Below are positions 14,040-21,760 of a DNA stretch of 36,309 bases, piece after piece. Position 1 is the first letter of the stretch. Every line of letters starts with the position of its first letter. The notes beneath the pieces were generated by a model that did not search any database, had not been told where the DNA came from, and was given only the letters and a program-made list of their open reading frames with translations. Source of the DNA: a virus; IMG/VR virus record IMGVR_UViG_3300041409_000113, positions 1 to 36,309 of that record. One strand, given 5' to 3'. Position numbers and translations under genes: made by a program.

Positions 14040-14437
14040 CCGCCGCCCAAGGCACTGACTGGGCCATCGACCGGATCGTGTCCGTCACCGACGGGGACAC
14101 CGTTCGACTGATGCGATCCCGCATCCTCGGCGTCAGCGACGGACTCGAAACCTTGCAGCGCGACACCGATCCAAAGGGCGTTGCGATCCGGCTCGTCAAC
14201 CTCGACACCCCAGAGCGTGGAGAGGCGGGCTACGAGCTAGCGCGGTCGGATCTATTCCGGTGGCTCTACACGCAAGATGCCTTCCACTCCGGCGGCAACC
14301 TCCGCGTCATCACATACCCGGGCGGCGGATTCGACCGACTCCTCGGCGACATCTACGTCAACGGCGACATCGGCAGCACCGCTAGTCAGCACATGCTCCG
14401 AAACAAGAACTGGCCGCCTTACGTACGGGGGAAATGA
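14036..14437 (+). CDS. Staphylococcal nuclease-like (thermonuclease) protein
   Basis: 133 residues from GTG 14036. The SNase fold is recognisable from VSVTDGDTVRL (15-25), IRLVNLDTPERGE (51-63) and FDRLLGDIYVNG (99-110). Catalytic-type residues are present: D19/D21, R52, D57-T58, E60 and R101 correspond to the Asp/Arg/Asp-Thr/Glu/Arg set of staphylococcal nuclease. There is no signal peptide, so it should act in the cytoplasm, perhaps on host DNA or RNA. An insertion after strand one (residues 27-48) is longer than in the secreted enzymes. Confidence 0.82.
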   Translation: MTAAQGTDWAIDRIVSVTDGDTVRLMRSRILGVSDGLETLQRDTDPKGVAIRLVNLDTPERGEAGYELARSDLFRWLYTQDAFHSGGNLRVITYPGGGFDRLLGDIYVNGDIGSTASQHMLRNKNWPPYVRGK

Positions 14438-15238
14438 ATGACCGCCGCCACTTGCCCTGTCTGTCTCGCCCAGCAGGACGCCGGATTGTTGTGTAGCTCC
14501 TGCTGCGATCGTCTTGAGCGGGAACTCGGCGACGTGGCCGCCATCGTCGGCGAACTCGACGTGACCTTGAGCAAGCAGGCGCGCATCGGCACACCCGGGA
14601 AGTCCGGGCTGGCACGGGAACGCATCCCGATAAACGTCGGGGCCATGCAGGCCGCCGACAACCTCGGCAACGTCCTCACGACGTGGGCGCGGGATGTGGG
14701 CACCGAGTGGTGGTCATTCAGGCGCCCTGCTGCGCGGTCGGTCATCGCGGCGGGCTACCTGCTTGGAGAGATCAACGCCATCCGCCGGCACCCTGCCGTG
14801 GTCGAACTGGTGGACGAGATCACCGACGCCGTTGCGCAGGCACGACGGGCAGTGGACCGGCCAGCGGATCGCGTGTTCGTCGGACCGTGCATGAGCGAGC
14901 AGCCCGACGACGAAGGACGGCTCGTCACCTGCCTCGAAGACCTGTACGCAAGGGAGGGCGCTGGCACCGTCCGATGCAAGGTGTGCACCTGGGAACATGA
15001 CGTGGCCGAGAGGCGGCAGTGGTTGCTCGACCGGGCAGCCGACCGCCTGTTCACAGTCCGGGAAGCAGCGCAGATGATGGGCGACGTCGGCGGGATCCGG
15101 GTCACCGAGTCGTCGATTCGGGGCTACATCCACCGAGCGAGCAACCCGCTCAACTACCGAGCAGGAACCAAGCTCATCCGGTTGGGCGACCTGCTCACCG
15201 TGGTGCTGGACGAGAGCGAGAGGAAGGGCGCGGCGTGA
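14438..15238 (+). CDS. Zinc-finger/HTH DNA-binding protein
   Basis: 266 residues from ATG 14438, directly after the nuclease stop. An N-terminal CPVC and CSSCC pair (6-23) suggests zinc; a long helical middle follows; a second Cys pair lies in CKVCTW. The C-terminal 60 residues contain LFTVREAAQMM, then VTESSIRGYIHRA and GTKLIRLGDLL, an excisionase/MerR-like helix-turn-helix. Proteins of this plan occur near the end of actinophage early regions as regulators, and its position just before the terminator and late genes fits a late activator. Role inferred. Confidence 0.65.
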   Translation: MTAATCPVCLAQQDAGLLCSSCCDRLERELGDVAAIVGELDVTLSKQARIGTPGKSGLARERIPINVGAMQAADNLGNVLTTWARDVGTEWWSFRRPAARSVIAAGYLLGEINAIRRHPAVVELVDEITDAVAQARRAVDRPADRVFVGPCMSEQPDDEGRLVTCLEDLYAREGAGTVRCKVCTWEHDVAERRQWLLDRAADRLFTVREAAQMMGDVGGIRVTESSIRGYIHRASNPLNYRAGTKLIRLGDLLTVVLDESERKGAA

Positions 15239-15378
15239 GTGAGGAGATTGACCAAGTGGTCATACAGCGGACCGTTCGAGATGCCGACTGCATTCGTAGG
15301 TTCGGAGAGGCGGCGATGGAAACGGCGCAAGCCATGCGTGACTTCGCCGATGCGTGGAGGCGCGTCAGCTTGCGCTGA
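15235..15378 (+). CDS. Short hypothetical protein
   Basis: 47 residues from GTG 15235, helical, charged (FGEAAMETAQAMRDFADAWR). Last gene of the early operon, followed 50 bases later by a strong terminator. Confidence 0.5.
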   Translation: MSEEIDQVVIQRTVRDADCIRRFGEAAMETAQAMRDFADAWRRVSLR

Positions 15379-15408
15379 CCGCAGCGTTGTGCGAACGTAA
15401 GCGCCAAT

Positions 15409-15421
15409 AGGTCTTAGACCT
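15409..15421. repeat. 13-base palindrome AGGTCTTAGACCT
   Basis: A perfect 6-bp inverted repeat around a central T. Its left part, AGGTCTTAG, recurs at 15577-15585. It lies just before the early terminator and may be a regulator binding site. Confidence 0.35.
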
Positions 15422-15427
15422 GTCTCC

Positions 15428-15460
15428 AAAGCCCGCCGAGTCCCGCGACCGGCGGGCTTT
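15428..15460. terminator. Strong hairpin terminator ending the early operon
   Basis: AAAGCCCGCCG (15428-15438) pairs perfectly with CGGCGGGCTTT (15450-15460), 11 base pairs around an 11-base loop. The A/T ends give a short T-run after the stem on both strands. It separates the early genes from the late region. Confidence 0.8.
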
Positions 15461-15630
15461 GCTGCGTTCAGACCACAGCCCGCACCTTGGCTGGACCCCT
15501 GGTGGGCGCGTGATGGTGCGAGGACTTGCGCCCCTCAGTCAAGGCGCTCTAAACCTGAATGAAGCGACGGCGGGTCAGGTCTTAGGCCGCAAACCTGAAC
15601 CCGTGGCGGGCACATCTTCCGGGAGCCGTC
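15461..15630. other. Non-coding early/late junction with short repeats
   Basis: No convincing gene in this stretch. AAACCTGAA occurs at 15551-15559 and 15591-15599; ACCTGA/TCAGGT half-sites lie at 15553, 15575 and 15593; AGGTCTTAG is at 15577-15585. A late promoter or activator site is expected here because the structural genes start immediately after, but I see no convincing -35/-10 pair (weak TTGCGC at 15527 with TAAACC at 15551). Confidence 0.4.
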
Positions 15631-15756
15631 ATGGTCGACCGCATCCCGTGGGCCTACGTCGAAGCCGGGCGATTCATCGCTGGCTGCATCGCAACAGGCG
15701 CCGTACTCGGCGTGGCTGGTGTCCTCTGGCAGATGTGGGGAGAGCGACGTGGGTGA
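15631..15756 (+). CDS. Small single-pass membrane protein
   Basis: 41 residues from ATG 15631, with GGGAG 6 bases upstream. Residues 14-36 (FIAGCIATGAVLGVAGVLWQ) form one transmembrane helix ending in a basic tail (ERRG). First gene of the late region; overlaps the next start by 8 bases. Function unknown. Confidence 0.6.
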   Translation: MVDRIPWAYVEAGRFIAGCIATGAVLGVAGVLWQMWGERRG

Positions 15757-15994
15757 AGACGAAGACGTCACGCGCGAAGCCCTCGTCGAGAAGCTGCGCG
15801 AACACGTGGCCGCATCCGCCGACGGCGCCTACCTGACCGACTTCATCATCATCGCCGCCGCCGCCTCACTGTCGGACGCCGACGCCACGACGTACGTCAC
15901 CGAGACCAGTGACGGACCCGTGCACCACCGCCTCGGCCTGGTTCGCTACCTCACGCTCCGGTCCGACGGGCTACTGGACGACGACGATGACTAA
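15749..15994 (+). CDS. Hypothetical acidic protein
   Basis: 81 residues from GTG 15749, out of frame with and overlapping the membrane-protein stop. The middle holds a hydrophobic strand (LTDFIIIAAAASL) and the C-terminus ends in five Asp. No family recognised. Confidence 0.55.
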   Translation: MGEDEDVTREALVEKLREHVAASADGAYLTDFIIIAAAASLSDADATTYVTETSDGPVHHRLGLVRYLTLRSDGLLDDDDD

Positions 15995-16169
15995 GACCGT
16001 CCCGCCACTCGACGTGCTCGAGACTCAGATCGTCGACGCCCTTGCCGAGCTGCGAGGCGCACGGTTGGACCGCGACCACAGCCCCAACGCCGACACCGAA
16101 CGCACCGTCGAGTACGCCGAATACCGGCTCGACCTGCTGTTCGAACGCAGGGCCAAGGCTGGGGCTTAG
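15987..16169 (+). CDS. Short helical protein
   Basis: 60 residues from ATG 15987. Helical and charged (VLETQIVDALAELRGARL, VEYAEYRLDLLFERRAK). It ends at a TAG abutting the HNH start. Unknown. Confidence 0.5.
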   Translation: MTKTVPPLDVLETQIVDALAELRGARLDRDHSPNADTERTVEYAEYRLDLLFERRAKAGA

Positions 16170-16484
16170 GTGGTGGCACGGCGCGTCTGCTCGACGCCCG
16201 GTTGCCCGACGCTGGTTGAGCAAGGCCACTGCCGGGAGCACGCACGACCCAACGCACACCAGCGCGGGTACGACGGAAACCACAAGCGGACTCGAGCTGC
16301 ATGGGTTGAGCGAGTAGCAGCCGGCGTCGTCCGGTGTCGCCGCTGTCGTGAGCTGATCCGACCAGGCGAACCGTTCGACCTTGGACACGACGACGTTGAT
16401 CGGTCACTGCCTTCCGCCCCCGAGCACGTCACCTGTAACCGATCCGCAGCGGGCATCGCCTCGCAGGATCGTCACCGAAAGTGA
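16170..16484 (+). CDS. Packaging-type HNH endonuclease
   Basis: 104 residues starting at GTG 16170 or 16173. A zinc-knuckle N-terminus (CSTPGCPT, GHCREH) is followed by CRRC (56-59) and the HNH motif FDLGHDD (69-75), PEHVTCNRS (84-92). HNH proteins encoded directly beside the terminase genes in cos phages are needed, with TerL, for cutting at cos (shown for HK97-like phages), and this one sits 138 bases before the small terminase. Confidence 0.85.
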   Translation: MVARRVCSTPGCPTLVEQGHCREHARPNAHQRGYDGNHKRTRAAWVERVAAGVVRCRRCRELIRPGEPFDLGHDDVDRSLPSAPEHVTCNRSAAGIASQDRHRK

Positions 16485-16622
16485 CGACCATGGGGGGTCA
16501 CCCTCACCCCCACCCCTCCCTCCGCGACCGCCGGGAGGGGTCTCGGTGGTGCGGAGGGTTCAGACCTTCCGCCAGTCGGCCCCTGGGCCACGGAGAGTGA
16601 CGACCCTAGGTAGGTGATGGAC
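16485..16622. other. Candidate cos/packaging region
   Basis: 138 non-coding bases between HNH and TerS. It holds GGGGGT-CACCCTC-ACCCCC (16493-16511); a perfect 9-bp inverted repeat ACCCCTCCC (16512-16520) with GGGAGGGGT (16533-16541); and the quasi-palindrome 16551-16572 (GCGGAGGGTT with GACCTTCCGC). The block is bracketed by direct repeats AGTGACGACC (16480-16489 and 16596-16605). The exact cut site cannot be read from sequence alone. Confidence 0.45.
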
Positions 16623-17159
16623 ATGGCTCGCGGAGGCGCTAGGAACCGCTCTGGGCCTGCTCCTGACCCGTCCTCTGGCCGGTCGGATGCTCGCGGCTAC
16701 TCGCTCCAGGCTCTCCCTGCCCAGGGTTACGACGGACCCGTGCCGGAATTCCCCTTGCCGCGCCGGTCGGTCTTCTACACGACCTTCGAGGACAAGCGCC
16801 CCGTGCGAGTGTTCGACAAGGACGCCACCGAAATGGTGGCCGACCGCGAGCTCGAGCTATGGGCCTGGGCGTGGAGCACTCCCCAGGCTGCGGCTTGGTC
16901 GATGCCCTCGGAGCGCTGGCGCTGGTACACGGTCGGCATGTGGGTCCGCACTGCTGTGATCTGCGAGTCGTCGGACGCTACGGCGGCGGACAAGAACTCG
17001 CTCCACCGGTTCGCCGATCAGATCGGTATGACAACTGCCGGCCTCGCTGAGATGGGCTGGAGGGTGGCGGTGGACGAGTTGGCTACCCGTGCAGCCGCAC
17101 CGGCTCCTGAGCCCGCTCAGCCCCGTCAGCGGCGCCTGCGTGTGGCTGATGCACAGTGA
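16623..17159 (+). CDS. terS: Terminase small subunit
   Basis: 178 residues from ATG 16623 (GTG 16614 and ATG 16617 are alternatives; AGGTAGG at 16608-16614 best fits 16623). The N-terminal ARGGARNRSGPAPDP and the later LPRRSVFYTTFE, ELELWAWAWSTPQAAAW pattern are characteristic of actinophage small terminases. The central region is helical and the C-terminus is Pro/Arg-rich. It recognises the packaging site and recruits TerL. Confidence 0.8.
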   Translation: MARGGARNRSGPAPDPSSGRSDARGYSLQALPAQGYDGPVPEFPLPRRSVFYTTFEDKRPVRVFDKDATEMVADRELELWAWAWSTPQAAAWSMPSERWRWYTVGMWVRTAVICESSDATAADKNSLHRFADQIGMTTAGLAEMGWRVAVDELATRAAAPAPEPAQPRQRRLRVADAQ

Positions 17160-18225
17160 CTCGGTCGGCAAGGTCGACTTCCCGACCTTGGGTGACCTTC
17201 TAGACGCCTGGACCGAGCAGCACTGTCGTGTGCCGGACGGCTTCTCTCGAGGTGCGCCGTTCCGTAAGTACGACTGGCAGTTCTGGGTGACTGCAAATCA
17301 CTACCGCATCCGTGAGGACGCGAAGTGGATCCCGGAGCGCCCACTGCTGAACCAGGCGTTCACCTACCGCCGCTCACTGGTGGTCGGTCCGCAGAAGTCC
17401 GGCAAGGGCCCTGATGCGGCGACGGTCACTGCGGCCGAGGCTGTCGGTCCGACCATCTTCGGTGGCTGGGCGAAGGCAGGAGAGGTCTACGACTGTCAGC
17501 GCGACGGTGGCTGCCCGTGCGGGTGGACGTTCGACTACGAGTCGGGCGAGCCGAAGGGCATCCGTCAGCCGTCGCCGCTGATCCAGTTGACGGCGACGTC
17601 GCAGGAGCAGGTCGACAACGTGTACCGGCCGCTGGTGGCGATGATCCACCTGGGCCCGCTCAAGCACACGCTAAAGCCTCGCGAGAACTTCATCCGGATC
17701 GTCGGCAACAGTGACGACCCGGACATGGACCGCATCGACGCGGTCACGTCGTCGGCGCTGTCCCGCCTCGGTAACCCGATCAGCTTCGCATTGCAAGACG
17801 AGTCGGGCACCTACACGACGTCGAACAAGATGCGGAAGGTCGCTGAGACTCAGCGCCGCGGTGCGGCCGGCATGGGTGGCCGGACGATGGAGCACACGAA
17901 CCCGTGGGATCCGTCGGAGAACAGTGTCGCTCAGGCGACGTTCGAGGCGCAGACCGACGACGTCTTCAAGTTCTATCGGGTGCCGCCACCGAAGCTGCGG
18001 TTCATGGACAAGCGGGAGCGCCGCAAGATCCTCCAGTTCGTCTATGCCGGCTCCGATCACGTGAACGTCGACAGCATCGAGGCCGAGTGCTTCGAGCTGA
18101 TGCAGAAGGACCCGGCGCAGGCTGAGCGGTTCTTCGGTGGCCGCGTCGTCCAGGGCCACGGGAGCTGGCTGCCGGAGGGACTCTGGGAAGGCGCGTGGGC
18201 TCGTGCACTGGCTGCCGTCTCCTGA
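17149..18225 (+). CDS. terL: Terminase large subunit, ATPase part
   Basis: 358 residues from ATG 17149, overlapping terS by 11 bases. Walker A is GPQKSGKG (80-87), with a strong hydrophobic strand before it; Walker B is ISFALQDE (211-218). A Cys-rich insert (DCQRDGGCPCGW, 115-126) sits between them. The frame ends at TGA 18223-18225, just where the RNase H-like nuclease domain should begin. That domain is found directly downstream in the frame one base later. Either TerL is naturally split into two chains, or a single-base change or programmed +1 shift separates them. Confidence 0.88.
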   Translation: MHSDSVGKVDFPTLGDLLDAWTEQHCRVPDGFSRGAPFRKYDWQFWVTANHYRIREDAKWIPERPLLNQAFTYRRSLVVGPQKSGKGPDAATVTAAEAVGPTIFGGWAKAGEVYDCQRDGGCPCGWTFDYESGEPKGIRQPSPLIQLTATSQEQVDNVYRPLVAMIHLGPLKHTLKPRENFIRIVGNSDDPDMDRIDAVTSSALSRLGNPISFALQDESGTYTTSNKMRKVAETQRRGAAGMGGRTMEHTNPWDPSENSVAQATFEAQTDDVFKFYRVPPPKLRFMDKRERRKILQFVYAGSDHVNVDSIEAECFELMQKDPAQAERFFGGRVVQGHGSWLPEGLWEGAWARALAAVS

Positions 18226-18838
18226 GCCCGGCACGAGCGTCTGTGGCGGCTTCGACGGGTCAGAGAACGACGACTGGACCGCGATCCGCCTAGAGACGGC
18301 CACTGGCTTTCAGTTCACGCCACGCTGGCGGGCGACGGACGAGCCGATGGTGTGGAATCCCGCGCAGCACGGGAACCGGATCCCACGCCTCCAGGTGCAC
18401 GACGCCTGGGCTGAGCTCGCGATCACCTACAAGCTCGAGCGGATCTACTGCGACCCCGGGTTCAACGACCCGCACGACCCCACGTCGTGGATCTCGGAGA
18501 TCGAGATGTGGGACCGCGTGCACGGCCCGGAGACGTTCATTCCGTGGCAGATGGGCGGCCAGACCCGCACGCGCGCCGTCCACGCCGCCCTGGTCCGCTT
18601 CGAGGCTGATCTACGTAGTGGTGCTCTCACGCACGACGGCTGCCCGATCACGGCGGCCCACATCGGAAACGCCCGCAAGGTCCCGAAGCCCGGTGACCGC
18701 TTCCTTCTCGGCAAGCCGTCGCAGCACCAGAAGATCGACGCCGCAGTCACTTCCGCCCTATGCCACGAGGCCGCCGCAGATGCGCGCACCGCCGGCTGGG
18801 GCGCCCCGAAACCTTCCCGACGAATGGTGGTGCGCTAG
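18203..18838 (+). CDS. terL: Terminase large subunit, nuclease part
   Basis: 211 residues if read from GTG 18203, in the +1 frame relative to the ATPase and overlapping it by 23 bases. Nuclease acids are visible in CGGFDGSENDDW (first Asp), IYCDPGFND (second) and KIDAAVTSALCHEA (third), matching the RNase H-fold terminase nuclease. GGGAAGG (18185-18191) is a weak, distant ribosome site. The similarity continues upstream of the GTG for only a few residues, so the domain boundary coincides with the frame change. Confidence 0.8.
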   Translation: MHWLPSPEPGTSVCGGFDGSENDDWTAIRLETATGFQFTPRWRATDEPMVWNPAQHGNRIPRLQVHDAWAELAITYKLERIYCDPGFNDPHDPTSWISEIEMWDRVHGPETFIPWQMGGQTRTRAVHAALVRFEADLRSGALTHDGCPITAAHIGNARKVPKPGDRFLLGKPSQHQKIDAAVTSALCHEAAADARTAGWGAPKPSRRMVVR

Positions 18839-20223
18839 TGGCTGAGCCCGCCACCGAGATTGACCGCCTCTCCGGCCTCATGTCGGCGTGGGCTCCCCGG
18901 ATCCGGGCGTATGACGCCTACTACGAGGGCGAGCAGCCGATCCGGTTCCTCGCTCCGGCGATGCAGAAGGAGTTCGGGGACCGCATCACGGCACTGGTGA
19001 TCAACCTGCCGCGCCTTGGGGTCGACGCCTACGAGAACCGGCTCGACATCGAGGGTTTCCGCTTCAAGGGCGACGACTCCCGCGACGAGGACCTGCACGA
19101 CGCGTGGCAAGCCAACGACATGGACGAGCAGTCGCAGCAGGGGCACCTTGAGTCGCTGAGCCTGTCTCGCGGGTACGCGTGTGTGGGTGCTGGCGATGCG
19201 CCTGGCGATGCGCCGCTGATCACCATCGAGCACCCGTTGCAGGCGTTCGTGGATCGCGACCCCCGCACCCGCAAGGGTCGTGCGGGCATCAAGCGCGTGG
19301 ACGACCTGGATGGCACCCGCTGGGCGACGCTCTACCTGCCGAACTCGACTGGCACGTACCGGTGGACGAAGGACGGCTGGTCGCTCGACGGCACCCTCGA
19401 CGAGCACAACCTCGGCCGCCTGCCGATGGTGCCGCTGGTCAACCGGCCTCGCATCCTGCGTCCGGATGGCGTGTCCGAGTTCCACGACGTGCTGCCGATC
19501 GCAGACGCCTTGAACAAGATCGCCACGGACATGATGGTGTCGGCGGAGTACCACGCGATGCCGCGACGGTGGGCGATGGGCCTCAAGGAAGAGGACTTTG
19601 TCGACGCCGCCGGTAACCAGATTTCGCCGTGGAAGATGGCGGCCGGTCACATCTGGGCGAATGAGGACAAGGACGTCAAGGTCGGGCAGTTCCCGGAGTC
19701 GGATCTGGCGAACTTCCACAACACGATCAAGGTGTTGATCCAGGTCGCCACGATGACAATGGCGCTGCCCCCGCACTTCAACCCGTTCACGGGCGAGAAC
19801 CCGTCGTCGGCTGATGCGATCCGCTCGTCGGAGACGCAGCTGGTGAAGCGGGTGGAGCGGAAGCAGACGTTCCTTGGCGGCGCGTGGGAAGAGGTCATGC
19901 GCCTCGTCCTCCGTTTCCAGACGGGCACCTTCGAGGACCGGGCGCGGTCGCTGGAGACGATGTGGCGTGACCCGTCGACTCCGACGATCGCGCAGAAGGC
20001 GGACGCGGTGATGAAGCTTGCGACGCCGATCAACGGTGGTCCGGCGATCTTGCCGATCGACCAGGCCCGCGAGGATCTCGGCTACTCCCCAGAGCAGCGC
20101 CGCCGCATGGCGGAGATGGATGACCGGGCGGGCGTCGACCAGAACGTGGCGAGCATCGCGCGCACCTTCCAGGCCGGCGCGGCTACTCCGGTGACCAGTG
20201 CCCCCGCCGCAAGCAACGGCTGA
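18838..20223 (+). CDS. Portal protein
   Basis: 461 residues from GTG 18838, which shares a base with the terminase stop. SPP1 gp6-type portal: an N-terminal helical region YDAYYEGEQPIRFLAP, a wing with RLGVDAYENRLDIEGFRF, the stem/clip region LNKIATDMMVSAEYHAMPRR, and the conserved FTGENPSSADAIRSSE stretch before the crown helices. It forms the dodecameric ring at the unique vertex and docks the terminase. Confidence 0.9.
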   Translation: MAEPATEIDRLSGLMSAWAPRIRAYDAYYEGEQPIRFLAPAMQKEFGDRITALVINLPRLGVDAYENRLDIEGFRFKGDDSRDEDLHDAWQANDMDEQSQQGHLESLSLSRGYACVGAGDAPGDAPLITIEHPLQAFVDRDPRTRKGRAGIKRVDDLDGTRWATLYLPNSTGTYRWTKDGWSLDGTLDEHNLGRLPMVPLVNRPRILRPDGVSEFHDVLPIADALNKIATDMMVSAEYHAMPRRWAMGLKEEDFVDAAGNQISPWKMAAGHIWANEDKDVKVGQFPESDLANFHNTIKVLIQVATMTMALPPHFNPFTGENPSSADAIRSSETQLVKRVERKQTFLGGAWEEVMRLVLRFQTGTFEDRARSLETMWRDPSTPTIAQKADAVMKLATPINGGPAILPIDQAREDLGYSPEQRRRMAEMDDRAGVDQNVASIARTFQAGAATPVTSAPAASNG

Positions 20224-21148
20224 CCTCTACTCCACGCTGCAGCGGTACCAGTTGCTGCTGGCGTTCGGGGCCCGGCGGTTGTGGCGGGGTATGACGCCGG
20301 ACTTCGACCGCTCGTGGGCCGGCATCGCGCCGTCTCTCGAGGTGCTCACGTCGGGCGCACAGTTGGCCGCGGCTACCGCTGCGGTCGCCTATGTGCCCGA
20401 GGTGCTGGCGCAGCAGGGCATCGACATCGCCGCAGAAGCCCGCGTGCGGCCTCAGGCGTTCGCTGGGGTGGCATCGGATGGTCGCAGCCTCGCCGGGCTG
20501 CTAGAGGGCGCGGTGGTCAACGCGAAGCGTGCGGTGACTCGCGGCATGGACGGCGGCGACGCGCTGGCGCTCGGTCAGCGGTGGCTCGACATGGCGTTGC
20601 AGACTGCGGTGTCCGATGCGGCCCGTGACGCCACAGCGGTCTCGATCACCACCCGACCGGATGTCGGCTGGGTGCGCATGGTCAACCCGCCGTGCTGCTC
20701 CAGGTGTGCTGTGCTGGCTGGTCGGGTCTACAAGTGGAATGACGGCTTTCAGCGGCATCCTCGCTGCGACTGCCTGCACATCCCGACGACGCTCGCCAAC
20801 GCTGACTCGTTCCTGTCGGACCCGAACGAGCTCGTGCGTCGCGGGCTGATCACGGACCTGTCGAAGAACCAGCGTGATCGGCTCGCGGACGGCGACAACC
20901 TGGTCAAGGTGCTCAATGAGTCCCGTGATCGATGGCGTGAGCGCATGGTCGCTGACCGTCGCGCTGAGCGTCGCGCCAACTACACGCCGGCTCAGTTGAG
21001 GGCGGCCGACCAGCGGGCTGCCCGCCGGACCACCTGGGGCACCGACACGGCGCCTGTGGTGCCGCGATCCCCTGCCGAGTTCATGACGCACCTGACGACC
21101 CGCGTGGATGCGCTGAAGCAGATGCAGGCGGCCGGGATCGTCCAGTAG
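20198..21148 (+). CDS. MuF-like minor capsid protein
   Basis: 316 residues from GTG 20198, overlapping the portal by 26 bases. The N-terminal 190 residues are helical. NPPCCSRCAVLAGRVYKW followed by FQRHPRCDCLHIPT is the Cys/His signature of the Mu gpF-like minor head domain. The C-terminal part is basic and helical. It is an internal head protein made after the portal. The overlap suggests coupled translation. Confidence 0.85.
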   Translation: MPPPQATADLYSTLQRYQLLLAFGARRLWRGMTPDFDRSWAGIAPSLEVLTSGAQLAAATAAVAYVPEVLAQQGIDIAAEARVRPQAFAGVASDGRSLAGLLEGAVVNAKRAVTRGMDGGDALALGQRWLDMALQTAVSDAARDATAVSITTRPDVGWVRMVNPPCCSRCAVLAGRVYKWNDGFQRHPRCDCLHIPTTLANADSFLSDPNELVRRGLITDLSKNQRDRLADGDNLVKVLNESRDRWRERMVADRRAERRANYTPAQLRAADQRAARRTTWGTDTAPVVPRSPAEFMTHLTTRVDALKQMQAAGIVQ

Positions 21149-21161
21149 CGAGGAGCGAATC

Positions 21162-21446
21162 GTGGACACCAAGAAGATGCGGCATCAGCGCGGACGAGTC
21201 CGTCCGACCGCTCGGCCCGCTGAGGTGGCCGCCCACCCGGAGGACCGCTGGAGCTGGCGGCAGGAAGTCGTTGTACAGGGAACCCGGGCACACGTCATCT
21301 GCGCCCACTGCAGACGCGCCAAGCCATGCCCGACGGAGGAGTACCTCCACGGCCAGAGCGGGCACGACCTGGCGTTCTGTGGCGGCCCTTTCGGCTGCTA
21401 CGTCTTCGAAAACGCCCGCTACGCGCGGGAGCACGAAGTCGTCTAG
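21162..21446 (+). CDS. Small Cys-containing head-region protein
   Basis: 94 residues from GTG 21162 with GAGGAGCG upstream. It has CAHCRRAKPC and CGGPFGC, a probable zinc module; the N-terminus is basic. No recognised family. Confidence 0.6.
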   Translation: MDTKKMRHQRGRVRPTARPAEVAAHPEDRWSWRQEVVVQGTRAHVICAHCRRAKPCPTEEYLHGQSGHDLAFCGGPFGCYVFENARYAREHEVV

Positions 21447-21465
21447 CGGCTGCAGGGATCGTCGC

Positions 21466-21696
21466 CTAGTCGTCGGCGTGGAGGTCCCAGTGCGCAGGGT
21501 CGTCCGTCTCTTCCCAGACATGGCCGCACGGTGCGAGTGATCGACCCTGCTCGTCCACGGAGCACTCGGGCGGTCGGTGGTGCTCGCCGCACGGCCGACA
21601 CCAAGGTTGGCCGAGTTCCACGAAGAGGTAGCAGCCGCTTTCGCCGCAGCCGCACACCTCGGCAGCGCGGCGCACCCCTTCGATAGCGCGCGTCAT
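21466..21696 (-). CDS. Reverse-strand Cys-rich small protein (candidate moron)
   Basis: 76 residues read leftward from ATG 21696 to TAG 21468-21466. Cysteines in VCGCGESGCYLF, WCRPCGEHH, ECS and PCGHVW suggest one or two zinc sites. It opposes the direction of all head genes and lies between the 21162 gene and the scaffold gene. TAAGTT (21704-21709 read leftward) ends 7 bases before the ATG and no Shine-Dalgarno is visible, so a leaderless mRNA from its own promoter is likely. An unknown prophage-expressed function is inferred. Confidence 0.6.
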   Translation of the reverse strand: MTRAIEGVRRAAEVCGCGESGCYLFVELGQPWCRPCGEHHRPPECSVDEQGRSLAPCGHVWEETDDPAHWDLHADD

Positions 21697-21703
21697 AGGC
21701 GCC

Positions 21704-21709
21704 AACTTA
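21704..21709 (-). promoter_or_regulatory. -10 element of the reverse-strand gene
   Basis: Read leftward it is TAAGTT, 7 bases before the ATG at 21696. No clear -35 is present. The same spacing is seen before three other genes in this window. Confidence 0.4.
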
Positions 21710-21760
21710 GCCCCCCGGGACCGCAACGGACCCGGATTTCCCGCAACGGGAGTGCACTAC

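Noticed and set aside
18835-19776. 313-codon reverse ORF under the portal gene
   Set aside because: Same antisense artefact; the forward frame is a clear portal protein.
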